From: Closterium sp. Naga37s-1
Lineage: Eukaryota > Streptophyta > Zygnematophyceae > Desmidiales > Closteriaceae
Direction: 5' to 3'
Length of the DNA: 64,000 nt
Assembly: GCA_947471745.1 (NCBI GenBank)
Contig: CANJKZ010000826.1
Span: forward strand, 1,488,001-1,552,000
Below the pieces are notes generated by a model. That model had not been told where the DNA came from. It made no database searches and saw nothing but the letters and a program-made list of their open reading frames with translations. A program made the position numbers and the translations under genes. Shown piece after piece: positions 10,798 to 21,242 of the stretch (position 1 is the stretch's first letter; each line of letters starts with the position of its first letter).

Positions 10798-11849
10798 ATG
10801 ATTTCTCTTCATGGTAGCGGTGGGAGTGGTGGCGGCGGTGGTGGCAGCAGTGGGAGTGGTGGCGGCGGCCGTAGTGGCAGTCGCGGTGGAGCTGTTCGGT
10901 GGGGAGTTTCTGGCTGTGGCCAGATGCAGCTGGAGCGGCTTCCGCGCGAGACCCTTACGCCACAGCAGCTTCGTGAGTGGTACGCTAGTGGGAGTGGTGG
11001 CGGCGGCCGTAGTGGCAGTTTCCGTAGAGCTGTTCAGTGGGGAGTTTCTGGCGGTGGCCAGATGCAGCTACAGCGGCGTCAGGGCGGGACCCTTACGCCC
11101 CAGCAGCTTCGTGAGTGGTACGCTTAGTGTGGGGCGTCTCGGAGTTATGCTAGCTGTTCGTATGTCATTCGCACAAGTGATTGGGCTGGTCAGACTTGCG
11201 GGACAGTTGGTCACACATAGTCCCACTGCTTCTCTTGTCTGAGCGACGCCTGGCGCGTAGAGTTTGGCGACGCGGCTGAGCTCCCCCGCTGGCTAGAGCT
11301 GCTTCGGAACAATGTGGATATATTTGCTCTAGACTATGACGCTATCTTACTGCCATGTATGCTTTGACTATTGGTACTGAGGGTGACTGTTACCTGTGTC
11401 TGCCGCCCGACCCTGGTATAGAGGCTGCTGCTCTAGGTGCTGGTGAGTCTGCTCTCTCTGGTACTGCGCCTGCTGAGGCCTTGCACAACTTCACGCTTGA
11501 CTCAGGTGCTTCCCGCTGCTTCTTTCACAACAGTACCACAGTCACACCACTCCCTGCACCTATTGCAGTCTCTCTGGCTCACCCCTCCGGGGGCCCAGTT
11601 CTTCCACGTTCCTCCACGGTTCTTCCGTGTCCGACGGTTCCGTCTACCTCACTGACAGGTCTTCACATCCCCTCGTTCTCTACGAACTTGGTGAGTAACG
11701 CCGTCCTTCAGGATGCTTGGGTTGATACCTTTACCCCTGGAGGACAGCGTGTGGCGATTTGCACGTGTGCACGGATGGGCCGTCACCTGACCACGTTCAC
11801 CCGTCGGCCTGGGTCGAGCCTGTACACACTGACTACTGAGCCTACTTAG
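10798..11849 (+). pseudogene. A-b Gag remnant with protease
   Basis: The start codon context matches A-c (CCGCTATG), but the whole Gag N-terminal domain is deleted: the ATG leads straight into the Gly/Ser tract. A 46-residue unit ending TPQQLREWYA is duplicated in tandem (10849-10986 and 10987-11124) and followed by TAG. After stops and a frameshift, the segment 11355-11849 carries the copia aspartic protease with the active site LDSGASRCFF near 11500 and ends in TAG. The rest of the family has a 780-bp Gag domain here. Confidence 0.8.
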
Positions 11850-11867
11850 GTCGCTGCGTCTGGTTAC

Positions 11868-14183
11868 GTGTCTGCGTCAGGTCAGCTATCAGCCCTTGTT
11901 CGTGTCGCCTCCTCTCGCACCAGACTCTCCTCTAGCACCACCGCCTTGGTCACCCCTCCCTGCCACGCCTACGTGGCATGCACTCCCGCCTCCTTGTCTC
12001 TGGCCTTCCTAGATCTCTGCCCCCCCTCCCGCGCTCGCCTGCCCCGCCCTGCCTTCCTTGCGTCGAGGGGCAGCAGCGCGTTGCTCCTCACTCCTCCTCG
12101 TTTCCCCCGACGACTGCTCCCTTGCAGTCTCTCCACATGGACGTGTGGGGCCCAGCCCGCGTCTAGGGACAGGGCCGCGAGTATTACTTTCTGCTGGTTG
12201 TTGACGACTACTCGCGTTACACCACGGTCTTCCCCTTGCACAGCAAGGGGGAGGTCCCTGATGTCTTGATCCCTTTGTTCTGCGCTGTCCGTCTCCAACT
12301 CCGCGAGCGGTTCCGCCAGGACCTTCCTGTCCTGCGTCCCCACTCTGACAGAGGTGGTGAGTTTTCCTCCGACCTCTTGCGGGACTTTTGTCGTGGGGAG
12401 GGCATCCTCCAGTCGTTCACGCTTCCGGCCTCCCCGCAGCAGAATGGGGTTGCTGAGCGCCGCATTGGCTTAGTCATGGTGGTCGCTCGTACCTCCATGA
12501 TCCATGCGGCTGCTCCCCATTTTCTGTGGCCGTTTGCGGTCCGGTACGCTGCGCATCAGCTCAACCTCTGACCCCGTGTCTCCTTACCGGAGACCTCGCC
12601 TACACTGCGTTGGACGGGGGAGGTTGGCGATGCGTCGGTGTTCCGGGTCTGGGGCGCTCATGCCTTTTTCCGCAATACTTCCAGGGACAAGCTCTCCTCC
12701 CGCGCCATTCCCTGTGTCTTCCTTGGCTTCCCCTCTAATGCACTTGGCTGGCAGTTTTACCACCCCACCTCGCGTCGTGTTCTGTCCTCTCAAGACGTCA
12801 CGTTTGACAAGTCGGTTCCCTTTTACCGTCTCTTCCCCTACCGAACTGCCCCTCTCCCCCCCCCCCCCCCCCCGCCGCTCTTCCTCACTCCAGGTCCCCC
12901 TCCGGTAGACCCCCTCCCCCCTCAGGGTCCTGCTCCTTCAGGTGTGTCTCAGGTAGACCCACTCCCCTTGGTTGGGCGTGTCGAGATCACTGGTGACTCT
13001 GGTGCTGCTCGGGGTGCTGCTGAGCCTGCGGGTGCAGAGCTTGAGCGTGCGGAGCCTGGGGGTGCTGAGCCTGCGAGAGCGGAGCCCGGGGTTGCTGAGC
13101 CTGAGCGTGCGGAGCCTGGGGGTGCTGAGCTTGCGGGTGCGGAGCCTAGGGGTACTGAGTCTGAGCGTGCGGAGCCTGGGGGTGCTGAGCCTGCGGGTGC
13201 AGAGCCTGGGGGTGCTGATTCTGGGGGTGCTGAGCCTAGGGGTACGACGTCTACACTACGGGAGCCTCTCTCCCCACAGCAGCTGCGCGAGTGCTACACT
13301 CGGCGCACCCACCTTCGGAGTGGTGCTGCTGGAGCTGGAGGCCCTGGAGCTGCTAGTCCTGGAGGTGCTGGAGGTACTTCTGGTACTGGAGGTACTGGGG
13401 GTGCTGGAGCTACTAGTCCTGGAGGTCCTACTAGTGCCTCGCCCCAGCAGTCTAGCCGGCGGGAGCCTCTCTCACCACAGCAGTTGCGCAAGTGGTACTC
13501 TTGGCACACCCGCCTTCGGAGTGGCGCTACTGGAGCTGGAGGCCCTGCCGCTGGAGGCGCTGGCGCTGGAGGCACTGGTGCTGCTAGAGCTGGAGGTGCT
13601 GGAGCTGGAGGCGCTGGAGCTGGAGGCGCTGGAGCTGGAGGTGCTGCTGATGTTGGAGGTGCTGGAGGTGCTGGAGCTGCAGGTCCTGGAGGTGCTCGTA
13701 CAGGAGGTACTGGAGCTACTGGATCTGGTGGTGCTGCTAGTGCTGGAGGTGCTGGAGGTGCTGGAGGTGCTGGAGCTGCTGGTCCTGGAGGTGCTCGTGC
13801 TGGAGGCACTGGAGCTGTCGGAGCTGGTGGTGCTGCTGGTGCTGGAGGTGCTGGAGGTGCTGGAAGAGCTAAAGCTACTGGTCCTGGAGGTGCTCGTGCT
13901 GGAGGTACTGGAGCTGCTGGAGCTGGTGGTGCTGCAAGCGCTTGAGCTGGAGACCCTGGAGCTGGAGACCCTGGAGCTGGAAACCCTGGAGCCAGGGGTG
14001 CTGGAGATGACAGTACTGGTGCTGGAGACACTATGCGGCCGCGACCGTACTTTGTTCCACTACTTCGCCAGGTTCTTAGTCTCCCGTCTTCTACTGACCT
14101 TTCTCCTCCTCTACTGTGTCCACCGCCTGACCAGTCGCAGCCACAGTTACTGCCAGCCTCTCCACTGCCTGCTCCTTCTCCCA
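11868..14183 (+). pseudogene. A-b integrase and IN-RT linker
   Basis: Pre-integrase and integrase region with MDVWGP (12138), SDRGGEF (about 12347) and NGVAERR (about 12446), so the DDE residues are kept, but in-frame TAG/TGA stops occur at 12164 and 12569. The frame 12638-13945 covers the integrase C-terminal domain (FRVWGAHAFF, LGFPSNALGWQFYHPTSRRVLSSQDVTFDKSVPFY) and a long linker of AEP and GGAGGA repeats. Family A sequence ends at about 14183 (...PLPAPSP) where B sequence begins. Confidence 0.8.
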
Positions 14184-14742
14184 GATGCAGCAGTGCACCA
14201 AGATCATCTCAGTGCTCGACAACTCATGGGACAACCTCATCCCGACCCTCAACACTCAGCAGGACCAGTGGACGCCTGAGTAGCTATGGCAGCAGATTCT
14301 GCAGGAGGACTTCCGCAGGCACCACACGGGAGGTGGTGCTGCCAACAAGACTACTGAGGGGTATGGAGCTGCAGGAGGCAGCAGAGTAAGAGTGGGTGGG
14401 AGAGGCCGAGGCCGTGGGAGAGGCTTTGGCAGAGGGAGAGGTCGAGGTGACTACAATGAGGGGCATGGGAGCTCTGGTGGCAGGGGGAGCACCCGAATGG
14501 AGGGTGCGTGCAGGTACTGCAAGAAGGCTGGCCACCCATGGTTCAAGTGTTTCAGCCGACGTGAGGGATGGGCGCCTCTAGATATGAAGCCGCCAAGTGG
14601 TGAACGTGCACGCGGTGGCGCCGTGCAAGGTTCAGGTGCACATGGTGAAGGTGCATATGGTAAAGCCGACCCTGGGATGTTCCTCATGGTTGAGGATGTG
14701 CAACGAGTGGAGGTGATGTGGGTTTGGTTGGGAAGGTTGTGA
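14184..14742 (+). pseudogene. B Gag C-terminus with CCHC knuckle
   Basis: After the junction the reading is MQQCTKIISVLDNSW...WQQILQEDFRR, the end of a copia Gag domain with a stop at 14279-14281. The frame 14392-14742 has an Arg/Gly-rich stretch and a textbook retroviral zinc knuckle CRYCKKAGHPWFKC (C-x2-C-x4-H-x4-C) near 14512-14553, which binds element RNA in this family. Confidence 0.8.
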
Positions 14743-15540
14743 TGCACCCCCTCACTCACTGGATGATAGATTCGGGTTGCACAAGTCATATGACCCCACG
14801 GGAATATTTGCTTGATGTGAAGTCCCCACGGGAAGATTTGCTTGTTGTTTCAGGTGCTTTGCTTCTTGTGAATGGTGTTGGGAATGCCAAGGTGTTGGGA
14901 GCCAATGGGGAGCTTGTAGGGTTGGGGAATGTGCTGCTGGTTGAAGGTTTGTCCGCTAACCTACTTTTTGTGCGCCGACTGCAGAAAAGCAAGGTTGAAG
15001 CGACCTTCGGCCCAACCAGCTATCGTGCAAAGCTTGGGAAGTTGCTGCTATAGAACCTGGACGAGAAGAGCAGCTGCATACCCGTGGCAGCTCCCAATCA
15101 TCCCTTGGAATGAGAAACCTCCAGCAACGGCAGCGGCAGTAGCAACGGCAAAGGCAACTGAGGGAGGAGAGAAGACTGCACCAACGGTTGGGGCCCAGGA
15201 TGCAGTCAAGAACGTGCAGCAGCCACATCAGCCGCATGGTGAGGTGCTTGCTGGTGTGGATGGGACAGCTGCATGGGCAAAGGCTTCATCTGGGAGTGGT
15301 GAGGCCGATTGGGAGACGTGGCACGAGAGGTTGTGTCACATCAACATTCCTATGCTGCAGAAGTTGGTGAAGGATAGGAGCTTGAAGAGGTTGGAGGTGA
15401 AAGGGGCAGCGAAGGAGATGGGAGCTGACATACATGCCTTGAGACAAAATTCACCAAGTTCCCATTCAGCAGCGGCACTGGACCAGCCAAGGCACCACTC
15501 GCGCTTGTGCACATGGATGTGCTGGGCCGTACAAGGGCCC
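14718..15540 (+). pseudogene. B protease and pre-integrase region
   Basis: Protease active site WMIDSGCTSHMT near 14760-14800, ending in a TAG at 15051. After a frameshift comes the pre-integrase motif WETWHERLCHINIPMLQKL (about 15310-15365), then VKGAAKEMGAD. Two near-identical short units (GAATATTTGCTTGATGT and GAAGATTTGCTTGTTGT) show a small local duplication inside the protease. Confidence 0.8.
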
Positions 15541-15922
15541 CTTCGCTCTCGGGCAGCCGCTACTTCTTGACGATTGTGGACGACCACACTCGTGCGGTGT
15601 GGGTCTACCCTCTGAAGACTAAGGGGGAGGTGGCAGGGGTTGTACTTAAGGAGTGGATGCCGAGAGCTTAATGGGAGAGATGACACAAGGTGAAGGTGAT
15701 CCGCACTGACAATGCGGGAGAGTTCATCGGTGCTGATGTTGAGAAGGAGCTGAAGCATAAGGGAATCCAGCATCAGCTCACAGTGCCCTACAACCCACAA
15801 CAGAACGGCGTGGCTGAGCGGTTCAACTGGACCATGTAGGAAGGTGCTCGCACTCTCCTCAGACGTACAGTGCTGCCGGATCAGTTTTGGGTGACTGCAT
15901 CACGACAGACCTTCTTGTGAAG
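15500..15922 (+). pseudogene. B integrase core, C-terminus deleted
   Basis: Reading HMDVLGRTRAPSLSGSRYFLTIVDDHTR, then RTDNAGEFIGADVEKEL and PQQNGVAERFNWTM gives all three catalytic residues (D, D, E), with stops at about 15669 and 15837. It breaks at FWVTASRQTFLVK and jumps directly into a glutamine/asparagine codon repeat, so the integrase C-terminal domain (about 140 residues in relatives) is missing. Confidence 0.8.
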
Positions 15923-15936
15923 AGCAGCAGCAGCAG

Positions 15937-16017
<81 letters not shown>
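15923..16017 (+). repeat. (CAG)n-(CAA)n microsatellite
   Basis: Five CAG units followed by about 27 CAA/AAC units with one ATA interruption. In the pol frame it would encode a Gln tract in the linker between integrase and RT, followed by DAPSRAQRPPDHPRRDVRPP. Confidence 0.95.
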
Positions 16018-17010
16018 GATGCTCCTTCACGTGCCCAACGTCCGCCTGACCATCCTAGGAGGGATGTGCGCCCACCTAACAGGCTGACCTATCCTTGTTT
16101 TGGAAAGCCAAAGGTGGTATAAGCTGGGAGTGTGGTTGAGCAATGTGATGAGGATGAGATAGCACACTGCTACTGGGTAGCCGTCCCTGAGCCTAAGACG
16201 CTAGCTGAGGCACTGAGCCGGCCCAGTGCTGAAGAATGGAAGCAGAGTGTGAAGGAGGAGTATGACTCTCTGCTGGAGAATGAGACTTGGGAGGTGTGTG
16301 AGCTGCCTCCTGGGAAGAAGGCAACCTCTTCGAAGCTGATCTTCAGGCACAAGTATGGACCTGATGGAGAGCTGGCCCGCTATAAGTCAAGGCTTGTGGC
16401 AAAGGGGTTTCGGCAGACAAAGGGGAACGATTTCGATGAGATTTTTGATCCTATGGGGAAAGGGACAACACTTAGGGTGATGTTGGGAATGGCTGCAAAC
16501 CGTGGATGGAGGATCTGTACATGCGGATGGACATCACTACTGCCTTCCTCAATGGGATAATCCTGGAGGAGCTGTACATGCAGCAGCCTAAGGGATGGAT
16601 GATGGGAGCGGCAGGGTGTGCAGGCCGAAGAAGGCCATCTATGGCTTGAAGCATGCTCCTCGCGCATGGAACCACAAGGAGCAGTTCCTCATGCTCTTGG
16701 TGTATGTGGATGACATCGTTCTCTTCTCTGAATCATCATGCTATGACCGACTCTGTGGAGAAGATGCTGGAGATGCAGTTCAAGTGCTCGAAGATGGGAG
16801 ATGTGAAGTATTACTTGGGGATACATGTTGAGAGGGACCTTGACAAGGGAGTGTTGAGGTTGCACCAAAGGAAGTATTCTGAGGGCTGGCCGAGAAGTAC
16901 GGGCTGCAGGATGGAGGAAGGCCAGCAACCCCACTGCCTTCGGGGTTCACTGTGGAGCCATGTACTGATGAGGAGGTGGTGGGTGAGAGCAACAGGAAGC
17001 TGTTTCATTC
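16018..17010 (+). pseudogene. B reverse transcriptase
   Basis: RT begins at PKTLAEALSRPSAEEWKQSVKEEYDSL and runs in frame to about 16500 (GDELARYKSRLVAKGFRQTKG), then needs frame changes. DITTAFLNG is followed by a stop at 16558. KKAIYGLKHAPRAWNHKEQF and the active site LLVYVDDIVLFSE (about 16695-16735) lie in the frame 16595-16831. A deletion removes the stretch between thumb motifs APRAW and QFLMLL. MGDVKYYLGIHVERD follows in another frame. Confidence 0.85.
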
Positions 17011-17640
17011 CATAGTTGGGGCACTCAAATATGCGGCAAACCATACGCGGCCTGACATAGCCTTTGCTACATCCAGGCTTGCTAGTGTGGTCTCACACCC
17101 CATGAGCAGTTGGAAGCGGCCAAAAGGTTGGTCTGATGTGGGAGTGCTACAGCATCAGTGGGCTTGGAGTACAGTGCTGTGCGACAGAGGCTGCAACGGG
17201 GTGCAGCTGATTTGAGCAAGGGGGAGATGCTCCTGACCTCCTACACTGATGCCAGCTTCAACTCTGTGCAGGCGGATGGCACCAGCATTGGTGGCTATGT
17301 GTGCCTGTTTGGTGGTGGTGCAGTGATTTGGCGCAGCAAGAAACAGAATGAGGTGGGGCTGTCCTCATGCGAGACCGAGTACATGGCCCTTCATCATGGA
17401 GCCAAGGAGGTAGTGTGGCTGAGGTGTTTGTTGGAGGAGATCAGAGTGTGTCAGAAGGACCCGACTGCGATTTTTTGTGACAATGAGTCGGCTGTGAGCT
17501 TGCCAAGAACGCTTGCCTTCATGGGCTGATGAAGCACATCAGGCCTAAGTGGCACTGGGTGAGGAGGCTCCTGGACAAGCGCCCGACATACTCACCAAGC
17601 ACCTGGCTGAATCTGAGCATTGGAAGGGCATAAAGCTTGC
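16952..17640 (+). pseudogene. B RNase H
   Basis: Motifs FHSIVGALKYAANHTRPDIAFATSRLA, TSYTDASFNS, SSCETEYMALHHGAKEV and AIFCDNESAVSL give three of the four RNase H acids in order. The frame 17158-17529 is open, ends at TGA 17527, and the C-terminal HI(R)P...ADILTKHL part continues out of frame to about 17640. Confidence 0.85.
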
Positions 17641-17703
17641 TGGGATGAGTGTGCATTGAGGGTGCATGCTTGAGCTATGGCATGTGGCATGATGGTATGC
17701 AGC

Positions 17704-17717
17704 CAGAGGGGGATTTT
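17704..17717 (+). promoter_or_regulatory. B polypurine tract
   Basis: CCAGAGGGGGATTT sits directly before the right LTR, the usual place and form of the plus-strand primer. Confidence 0.75.
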
Positions 17718-18090
17718 GTTATGTGATGCTATCATTTGCATTCACGTCTATCTGCCTCCCATCATATGTTAATGGATTGCATGCGTGTTTCGAGCGTGTG
17801 CAAGAATTTGTGTTTGGTGTGGTTTGGATTCTCTGAGTGTGTGTGAATTTCTTTCTGCTTGAGCAGAAATCTTAAACGACTCCTCTGCTCAAGAACATTC
17901 CGACAAACTAAGGATCTCTTCAATCGGAGCACGAATGAGAAAGTTATGATTGTTCGAAGTTGTGGTTGTGATGTGGCGATTATGGGAATTTGTGGAGTGA
18001 CTCCATATGGGGTATAGACCATTTTTAGTCCAATGATTTTGTGATAATTCGACCCCTAAACTTTCTAGACTCCGTCCTTAGTCTCTAACA
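17718..18090 (+). repeat. B-family right LTR (373 bp)
   Basis: Begins TGTTATGTGATGC and ends CTCTAACA, preceded by a polypurine tract and followed by the duplicated target CCCTC. It is the complete version of the LTR truncated at 9395. Confidence 0.85.
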
Positions 18091-18095
18091 CCCTC

Positions 18096-20110
18096 CTCGA
18101 CTGGTAGCCTGGATCAGGGGTCTGCAGTCACGTACGAAAACAAAAATGTTGGTCAATGGCTGGATGGGAGCAAGAATAGATGTGGTGTCTGAGGTGCGGT
18201 AGGGGTGCCCCCAAGCTCCATACCTGTTCCTCCGCGCAGTAGAGCCGCAGGTGCAGAAGGTGGAGAAGGAGCAACTGGGGCTGGATATCGCAGGGCAGCG
18301 CCTGGCATATATGGGCTACGCAGACGACACGACCCTGGCCTTGCAAGGAAAGGAGCAGATTGCAGAGGCTCTGGTTATACTGGACACATTTGAAAAGCCG
18401 TCTGGCTTGGTAACGAACAAGGCAAAAACAGTCATCTTACCGCTGGGAGCCAACCTCGAAAGGGATGATGGCGGCGCGTTCAAATGGGTGAAGCCGAAAG
18501 ATGCTGAGCGGTTGCTGGGGGGTCTGTGTCACGCCGGACAGGAGTGGTCTACTGACCTGGGAGAAGGCAATGGAGGAGATCAAAGAGGCTGGGGCTTTGG
18601 AGGAAGAAATTTCTCACAGAGAAAGCCATGGGCTTGGTGGCCAACTGCTACATCTAGCCGGTGATGACTTTCCAAGCACAAGTGTACCCGCCGCCTGCAA
18701 AAGTGTGGAGGGAGGTGGAGAAGCTAATACACAATTTCGTCTCCGGAAACAAGGCGACAACGGACAGGGTGTTCCTACTATGGAGTACGGAGCTGCTTTA
18801 CACCCCGAGGCAAGATGGCAGGTTGGGAGTACACGACCCGAGCATCACGCTGGCATGCCTGGCCGCCAGACGCGTGGGCTTGATGATGACGGAAGTGAAC
18901 CAGCTCAAGCGGGAGCTGATGGTGCGGGCAGCGGACCTCCCCTTAGGATTGGACACCTTCACGGCGCATGACCGTCTCATGAGGAACTTGGAGGGGAGAA
19001 GTCAGCGGTGGAAGCAAACGTGTGAGCTCTTCATAAAATCGCCCCTCAGCATCAGAACGGTGGAAGTGACGAGGGCGGAGATTGCAAAGGAGCGGATTGT
19101 TTTCAATCGCGCAATCATGGTGGTAGTAACCGTGCTAGTGGAAGGGGAGAAGGATGAAGAGGATCTGTGGGACTGGACGCTGGGCGACTTGGTGAAACAG
19201 CAACATGATAGCGCCCACAGGCTGAAAACTATGGCGGAACTCACGGAGGAGCTTGGTGGGAAGGGCCCTGCCAGGCTAGCATTGAGAGCTTTCACAGCTA
19301 CACCAACAGAATGGAGAGAGGAGCTGCTGACCCCCTGCACGAACTCGGCTGACTGGGGCATGATGGGCGGGACAGCACTCTCCATTTCTGGAAGATAGGG
19401 GGGTGATCCCGCTGAAGCAGATGCGAGGGCACTGGAAAGGGAAGCGCGCGCAGTCACACCGAATGCTGCAGTGGGCAGGCAGGTGGAGTGGATCAATCAC
19501 TTGGAAGAAAGGTTTGGGCATTAGAGAGTCGCTAGTCACCCCCAGCAGACCGAGGGATGTCCTCACACGGGGTTTACAATTTCAATGTCCAAGTGGGAGA
19601 GAGGCTGGCTTCTCTAAGCGACAAACCCCTGTGCCCGCACTGCAAATGCGAGGAGACACTGGAGCATTGCCTTTTTTCCTGCCCAAAGATCCAGAGTGTG
19701 GTTAACGCGCTGAAACGGGCCCTCAGCATGCTAAACCCGCTTCGCGTCACGAGCTCGTTGGAAGACCTTCTCTTTTGCAAGGTGGGGAACCGCACGGCCT
19801 TCCCCGAAGCAACACTCATAGTGATAACGCTGCATCAGATTTGGTTGGAGCGGTATGAGGCGGTTTTCTGGGGGCGCAAGTTTCGGGCGCGCCGAGTCCT
19901 GAGAAAGGTCCTGATGGCTTTCAGTCAGCATGCAAGGGTCTATACGAAGGCACGCTCGACAGCATGGTAGAAGCGGAAGGAATCGGCGCAGGCCGACTTT
20001 CTGAAAGGGCTATCAGAGGAGTAGCGAATGCTGAGCAGGATACAGCTGGCAGGCGATAAGAAGTGGACGTGGACCAGAGGTTTCGAGTCCACCCTAGAGT
20101 CAGCTGTTTA
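18096..20110 (+). pseudogene. LINE ORF2 part 2: RT C-terminus and zinc-binding tail
   Basis: Resumes at VAWIRGLQSRTKTKMLVNGWMG, followed by one TAG, then GCPQAPYLF and the RT active site YMGYADDTTLAL (about 18310). The thumb region continues in the frame 18661-19398 (LIHNFVSGNKATTDRVFLLWSTELLYTPRQDGRLGVHD). A C-terminal CPHCKCEETLEHCLFSCPKI (about 19630-19690) is the zf-RVT signature of plant L1 ORF2. Frames change at 18540 and 19400. The ORF ends about 20110 and a short 3' UTR with an A-rich tail follows. Confidence 0.85.
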
Positions 20111-20245
20111 CAACCCACCCTAGATTCATCGCTGGAGCAGACAGCCTCTGCTCACTCACGCACGGTTACGACCGCAATTGTTAGTATGCATTTATGTTTG
20201 TGGTGTATAATTTCAATAATACAAAAAGAAATATGAATGGCAAGT

Positions 20246-20265
20246 GTTTTTTCTGCTGAGATGTT
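20246..20265 (+). mobile_element. Solo LTR D copy 1, segment 2
   Basis: Twenty bases between the LINE duplication and A-c. Together with segments 1 and 3 they align with the reverse complement of 50270-50330 in D copy 2 up to the shared CGCTGGTCAAGGT motif. Confidence 0.6.
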
Positions 20266-20394
20266 TGTCAAACTTATATGTTGTATCTTGTGTAGGCTAT
20301 AGTGGGGTAGCCCATATGGGGTACAACCCAATTAGGGTTAGTACTTGTACCCATCCTGTTGTTAGTCAATTCATTCTCGTTTGTATTTTTTACA
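20266..20394 (+). repeat. A-c 5' LTR
   Basis: TGTCAAAC to TTTTTACA, 129 bp, carrying the family core GGCTATAGTGGGGTAG and the TAGGGTT motif. Confidence 0.9.
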
Positions 20395-20410
20395 TGGTTT
20401 CAGAGCAGAT
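20395..20410 (+). promoter_or_regulatory. A-c primer-binding site
   Basis: TGGTTTCAGAGCAGAT, 11 of 12 to the plant copia TGGTATCAGAGC site, immediately downstream of the LTR. Confidence 0.75.
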
Positions 20411-20449
20411 CCTAGCCTAGGACCGTTTCTGTAGGGCCCACCGAGTAGC

Positions 20450-21242
20450 GCTACCCCACCCGTCGCGCCGCCGTGTTAGTGCCGCACTGCCTTCCCTTGC
20501 CCTGCGTTGCGCTGCCTGCGCACGCCCTGCCCTGCTTTGCCCGCGCGCCACCCCATGCCACCTTGCCCGCACGTTGCCTGCCACAGCGCGTCCTGCCCTG
20601 CCCGCTCGCCACCCACCGCTGCGCGCCCTACTTTGCACGCGCGCAGCCTGCTGCTACGCGCCCTGCCCTGCCCACGCGCCGCCCGCCGCAGCGCGCTCTG
20701 CCCTTCCTGCGCGTCGCCCGCCGTCGCGCGCTCTGCCCTGCCCACGCGGCCCTGCCCTGCCCGCGCGCCGCCCGCCGCAGCGCGCCCTGCCCTGCCTGTA
20801 CGCCGGCCACCTAGCGCCTTGCCCTGCCCGCGCGCCACACCGCCGCGAGCCCTATCCTGCCCGCGTACCGTGCCGCTGCGCGCTCTGCCCTGCCTGCGCG
20901 CCTGCCCTGCCCACGCGCCGCGCCGCCGCGCGCACTGCCTTGCCTGCGCGCCGCGCCGCCGTGCACCCTGCCCTGCCGCGCGCCCTGCCCTGCCGCGCGC
21001 CCTGCCCTGCCGCACGCCGCTCGCTCCTGCGTCGCTTCCCGCACACCTGAGCTCGCTTCCAGCACGCCTGAGCTCGCTTTGCGCACACCTGAGCTCGCTT
21101 ACCGCACACCCGATTTCGCTTCCCGCACGCCTGAGCTCGCTTCCCGCACGCCTGAGCTCGCTTCCCGCACACCTGAGCTTGCTTCCCGCAAGCCTCGAGC
21201 GCGCCTACTCTGCTGCTCGTGCACCACCCTACTCTGCCCGCT
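20450..21242 (+). repeat. GC-rich leader of A-c
   Basis: C/G-rich units of CCCTGCCCTGCCCGCGCGCC type (20460-21010), then seven to eight tandem copies of a roughly 21-bp unit containing CACCTGAGCTCGCTT (21040-21195). Non-coding low complexity. Confidence 0.75.

Larger units (their letters stand above)
9097..18090 (+). mobile_element. Chimeric copia element: B LTRs around A 5' half and B 3' half
   Basis: The outer ends are TGTTATG (9097) and TAACA (18090), with a near-perfect 5-bp duplication of the LINE target, CCATC (9092-9096) and CCCTC (18091-18095). Between them come a truncated B LTR (9097-9395), an unassigned 240 bp, a family A 5' LTR with A leader, gag/PR and integrase (9636-14183), then B gag knuckle, PR, IN, RT, RNase H and a complete B LTR (14184-18090). 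The A part has no RT, RNase H or 3' LTR, and the B part has no 5' UTR or Gag N-terminus. All coding parts have stops. Confidence 0.75.
1015..20233 (+). mobile_element. L1-like LINE, interrupted by two copia insertions
   Basis: Outer extent of a non-LTR retrotransposon. A 12-bp direct repeat TGAATGGCAAGT flanks it at 1003-1014 and 20234-20245, and the 3' end is A-rich (around 20216-20233). Its parts in order are a decayed ORF1 (1050-2483), copia A-a (about 2600-8102), ORF2 endonuclease remnant and RT N-terminus (8103-9096), the A/B copia chimera (9097-18090), and the RT C-terminus plus zinc-binding tail (18096-20110). The frame of ORF2 is restored when the chimera and one copy of its 5-bp duplication are removed (GFPPRLVAWIRGL). 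All parts carry stops and deletions, so the copy is dead. It sits inside the D solo LTR. Confidence 0.75.

Noticed and set aside
9953..10817. Long overlapping open frames of 120-284 residues on both strands in GC-rich leader
   Set aside because: Sequence is C/G low complexity without stops by composition. Frames exist on both strands in the same place in every family A leader, with no conserved protein.
12972..14279. 435-residue Leu/Val-rich frame overlapping A-b integrase linker
   Set aside because: It is the alternate frame of the Gly/Ala linker, where GGTGCTGGAG repeats read as VLEVLELL in the shifted frame.
15923..16017. CAA repeats as a poly-Asn or poly-Gln host protein
   Set aside because: Lies between integrase and RT of element B; a microsatellite in a dead element.
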